A stretch of 64,000 bases of DNA. Origin: Bosea sp. 685. GTDB lineage: Bacteria; Pseudomonadota; Alphaproteobacteria; Rhizobiales; Beijerinckiaceae. A program made the translations under genes and the position numbers. Below the pieces are notes generated by a model, which was not told the DNA's origin, did not search any database, and worked only from the letters and a program-made list of their open reading frames with translations. Location of the stretch: assembly GCF_031884435.1 (NCBI RefSeq), contig NZ_CP134779.1, forward strand, positions 4,836,001 through 4,900,000. The letters run 5' to 3'. This document shows, in pieces, positions 61,207 through 64,000 of this stretch (the first letter of the stretch is position 1; each line of letters opens with the position of its first letter).

Positions 61207-62438
61207 GTGGCGCAACGGCCGGATGAGTTTCTGATCTGCGACCGGGTTTGGACGAATGCCCGGCTCGCCACGATGGCGGCGGGCTCCGGCACGCCCTACG
61301 GCGCGATCGAAGACGGCGTCATCGCCGCGCGCGACGGGCGCATCGTCTTCGCCGGAGCGAAAGGCGACGCGCCTGCATTCGATGCGGTGGAGACGATCGA
61401 TTGCCGCAGTCGCTGGATCACGCCCGGCCTGATCGATTGCCACACCCATCTCGTTTATGGCGGCGACCGCGCCCATGAATTCGAGCTGCGCCTGCAGGGC
61501 GCGAGCTATGAGGAGATCGCACGCGCCGGGGGCGGCATCCTCTCCACCGTCAAGGCGACGCGGGCCGCGAGCGAGGCCGAACTCTTCGCCAGCGCCGACA
61601 GGCGGCTCGCCGCATTGATCGCGGAAGGCGTCACCACCGTCGAGATCAAATCCGGCTATGGGCTGGAGACGGCAACCGAGCTGAAGCAGCTTTCGGTCGC
61701 GCGCCGGCTCGGGCGCGAGCGGCCGGTCGGCGTGCGCACGACTTTTCTGGGCGCGCATGCGGTGCCGCCCGAATATAAGGGCCGCGCCAGTGACTATGCC
61801 GAGCTCGTCACTGGGCCGATGCTCGACACTGTGGCCGCAGGGGGCTGGCGGATGCGGTCGATGTCTTCTGCGAGGGCATAGCCTTCTCGCCCGAGGAGAC
61901 GGCGCGCGTCTTCACTGCGGCCAAGGCCAAGGGCCTCGCGATCAAGATCCATGCCGAGCAACTCTCTAATCTCGGCGGGGCCGCATTGGCCGCCGAACAT
62001 GGCGCGCTCTCGGCCGACCATCTCGAATATCTCGACGAGGCCGGCGTCATCGCCATGGCCAGGGCAGGCACGGTCGCGGTGATCCTGCCGGGCGCCTTCT
62101 ATTTCCTGCGCGAGACGCAAAAGCCGCCGATCGCGCTGCTGCGCCAGCATGGCGTGCCGATCGCGCTCGCGACCGACGCCAATCCCGGTTCCTCGCCGCT
62201 GACCTCGCCGCTCCTGGTCTTGAACATGGCCTGCACGCTGTTCCGGCTGACGCCGGAGGAGGCGCTGGCCGGCCTGACCCGCAACGCCGCTCAGGCGCTG
62301 GGCTTAGGCGACGAGATCGGCACGCTGGAAGCCGGAAAGCGCTGCGACCTGGCGATCTGGGAGATCGAGCGCCCGGCCGAGCTCGCCTACCGCATCGGCT
62401 TCAACCCGCTTCACGCCCGCATCTGGAACGGACAATGA
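61207..62438 (+). pseudogene. hutI: Imidazolonepropionase with a frameshift
   Basis: Two overlapping frames encode one HutI: 61207 to about 61840 ([42 protein letters not shown]) and from there to 62438 ([35 protein letters not shown]). They join at a run of five G (61840-61844); one more G gives [10 protein letters not shown] and a full-length enzyme of about 410 residues. As read, translation ends at 61881. Both halves keep their conserved residues, so the change is recent or a consensus error. The start is GTG 61207 after GAGGGGAAA. Confidence 0.9.
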
Positions 62439-63969
62439 CCTCGCCTCTCCTGCTCACGCCCGGCCACGCCCCCTGACGCATTGGCGCGACGTGCTCGCCG
62501 GCGCCTCGCTCACGCTCGATGCGGCAAGCGCGGGCGCCATCGCCGCAGCCCAGGCGATCGTCGACGACATCGTCGCGGCCGGCACCGTGACCTATGGCGT
62601 CAATACCGGCTTCGGTAAGCTCGCCAGCGTGCGCATCGCCGATGCGGACCTCGCGACGCTGCAGCGCAACCTGATCCTGTCGCATGCGGTGGGCACCGGC
62701 CCGGCCCTGCCCGACAGCGTGGTGCGCCTGATCCTCGCCATGAAGGCGGCGAGCCTGGCGCGCGGCGCCTCGGGCGTGCGACCCGTCGTGGTCGAGGCGC
62801 TGCTCGGCGCGCTCGCGGCCGATGCCTTGCCGGTCGTCCCGGCGAAGGGCTCGGTCGGTGCGTCGGGCGATCTCGCCCCGCTGGCGCATCTGACTGCCGC
62901 CCTGATGGGGGTCGGCGAAATCAGGCTGAAGGGCATGGCCCTGCCGGCAGCAGAAGCCCTGTCGCGCATCGGGCAGGCTCCGCTCGCGCTCGGCGCCAAG
63001 GAAGGGCTCGCGCTGATCAACGGCACGCAGGTCTCGACCGCGATCGCGATCACGGCGCTGTCCGAGATCGCGCGCGTCTTCGACGCCGCACTCGTTGCCG
63101 GTGCGCTCTCGGTCGATGCGCTGAAGGGCTCGGACACGCCGTTCGATCCTCGCATTCAGGCGCTGCGTGGCCAGCCCGGCCAGATCAAGGTCGCCGCCAC
63201 CTTGCTGACGCTGATCGCGGGCAGCGAGATCCGCGACAGCCACCGCTTCGGCGACAGCAAGGTGCAAGACCCCTATTCGCTGCGCTGCCAGCCGCAGGTG
63301 ATGGGCGCGGTACGCGACCTCCTCGGCAACGCCGCCGCGACGCTCGGCATCGAGGCCAATGCCGTCACCGACAACCCGCTGGTGCTGGGCCCGGGCGAGA
63401 TCGTCTCCGGCGGCAATTTCCACGCCGAACCGGTCGCCTTTGCGGCCGACATCCTCGCCATGGGACTGTGCGAGATCGGCAATCTCTCGGAGCGGCGCAT
63501 GGCGCTGCTGGTCGACCCGGTGATGAGCGGCCTGCCGCCCTTCCTGGCGCGCGACGCCGGGCTCAACTCCGGCTTCATGATCGCGCAGGTGACGGCCGCC
63601 GCCTTGGCGTCCGAGAACAAGCAGAAGGCCTATCCGGCTTCCGTCGACACCATCCCAACCTCCGCGAACCAGGAGGACCATGTCTCGATGGCGACGCATG
63701 GCGCCTATCGCCTCCTCGACATGGCCAGGAACGCTGCCAGCATCATCGGCATCGAATTGATGGCGGCGGCGGAGGCGATCGAGCATCACCGACCGATGAA
63801 GACGGGGCCGCGGTTGGAGCCGGTGCTGGCCCTGCTGCGCGGCCGGATCGCGCCGCTGACCGCCGACCGCTATCTCGCCCCGGATCTCGCCGCGGCAACG
63901 GACCTCGTGCTGTCAGGCGCGGTCGGTCAGGCGGCGGGGTTGGATGCGTTTGCGGAGTTCGGGGCGTGA
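62435..63969 (+). pseudogene. hutH: Histidine ammonia-lyase with an N-terminal frameshift
   Basis: The expected start, ATG 62435, overlaps the hutI stop (ATGA) and reads [13 protein letters not shown], then a TGA at 62474. One more C in the five-C run 62469-62473 restores [15 protein letters not shown] and joins it to the long frame that runs to 63969. The rest is intact: [23 protein letters not shown] with the Ala-Ser-Gly that forms the MIO cofactor, and [12 protein letters not shown]. If the sequence is right, a GTG (62491) could still start a form shortened by about 19 residues. Confidence 0.88.
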
Positions 63970-64000
63970 GCCCTCGCAATAACAAGCGCGGGGAACCCTC

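Overview
This 64-kb window is GC-rich, densely coding chromosomal DNA from an alphaproteobacterium of the Hyphomicrobiales (Rhizobiales), most like the Bosea/Bradyrhizobium group. The reasons are gene content (formate-dehydrogenase accessory genes, a D-tartrate dehydratase of Bradyrhizobium type, HutF-type histidine degradation, Entner-Doudoroff genes, an intracellular PHA depolymerase), alphaproteobacterial promoter and operator types (GGAAC-N16/17-CGTT EcfG-like promoters and a GTTC-N7-GTTC LexA-like box), and several families of palindromic intergenic repeats common in this order. The genus is an inference. I see no rRNA, tRNA, CRISPR array, insertion sequence or phage gene.

Layout. 1-8.2 kb: formate dehydrogenase/molybdenum cofactor accessory region (4Fe-4S protein cut by the left edge, WD40-cytochrome c fusion, TusA-like protein, Mrp/ApbC, SRPBCC protein, then DUF2478-fdhD-membrane protein-mobA on the minus strand). 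8.4-9.7 kb: O-antigen-ligase-like protein. 9.7-17.2 kb: five-gene dipeptide/oligopeptide ABC transporter behind an ArgE-type deacetylase. 17.4-24.6 kb: NAD-dependent epimerase, PLP dehydratase, small proteins, periplasmic glucan protein OpgG/D, and a tarD-lysR divergent pair for D-tartrate. 24.7-27.4 kb: two divergent citrate synthase paralogues, one with a DNA-binding domain, bracketed by near-identical direct repeats. 27.4-30.5 kb: M15-like peptidase, M20 amidohydrolase, FAD oxidoreductase. 30.6-33.5 kb: zwf-pgl-eda. 33.7-39.1 kb: a second five-gene peptide-type ABC transporter. 39.3-46.3 kb: transglutaminase/DUF2126, circularly permuted ATP-grasp/alpha-E and a second transglutaminase, a module of unproven function. 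46.4-53.4 kb: pobA, HxlR regulator with divergent quinone reductase, ClC channel, aldehyde dehydrogenase, GST. 53.6-58.8 kb: phaZ, envelope and lipid proteins, a third transglutaminase-like protein lacking the usual His, and a divergent pair with EcfG-type promoters. 58.9-64 kb: hutC-hutF facing hutI-hutH.

The most striking points are: (1) hutI and hutH both carry an apparent one-base deletion in a five-base homopolymer, about 630 bp apart, so the histidine pathway is either broken here or the consensus is wrong at two places; (2) the transglutaminase/ATP-grasp/alpha-E module, the best candidate for an incompletely described system; (3) the citrate synthase pair with complementary changes near catalytic positions, a fused HTH, and a three-copy 15-bp repeat at the start codon; (4) readable regulatory sites: LexA-like, EcfG-like, HutC, HxlR, PhaR-like and a dyad before pobA. 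Start codons were chosen from Shine-Dalgarno sequences, signal peptides and family length; where two are possible the entry says so.
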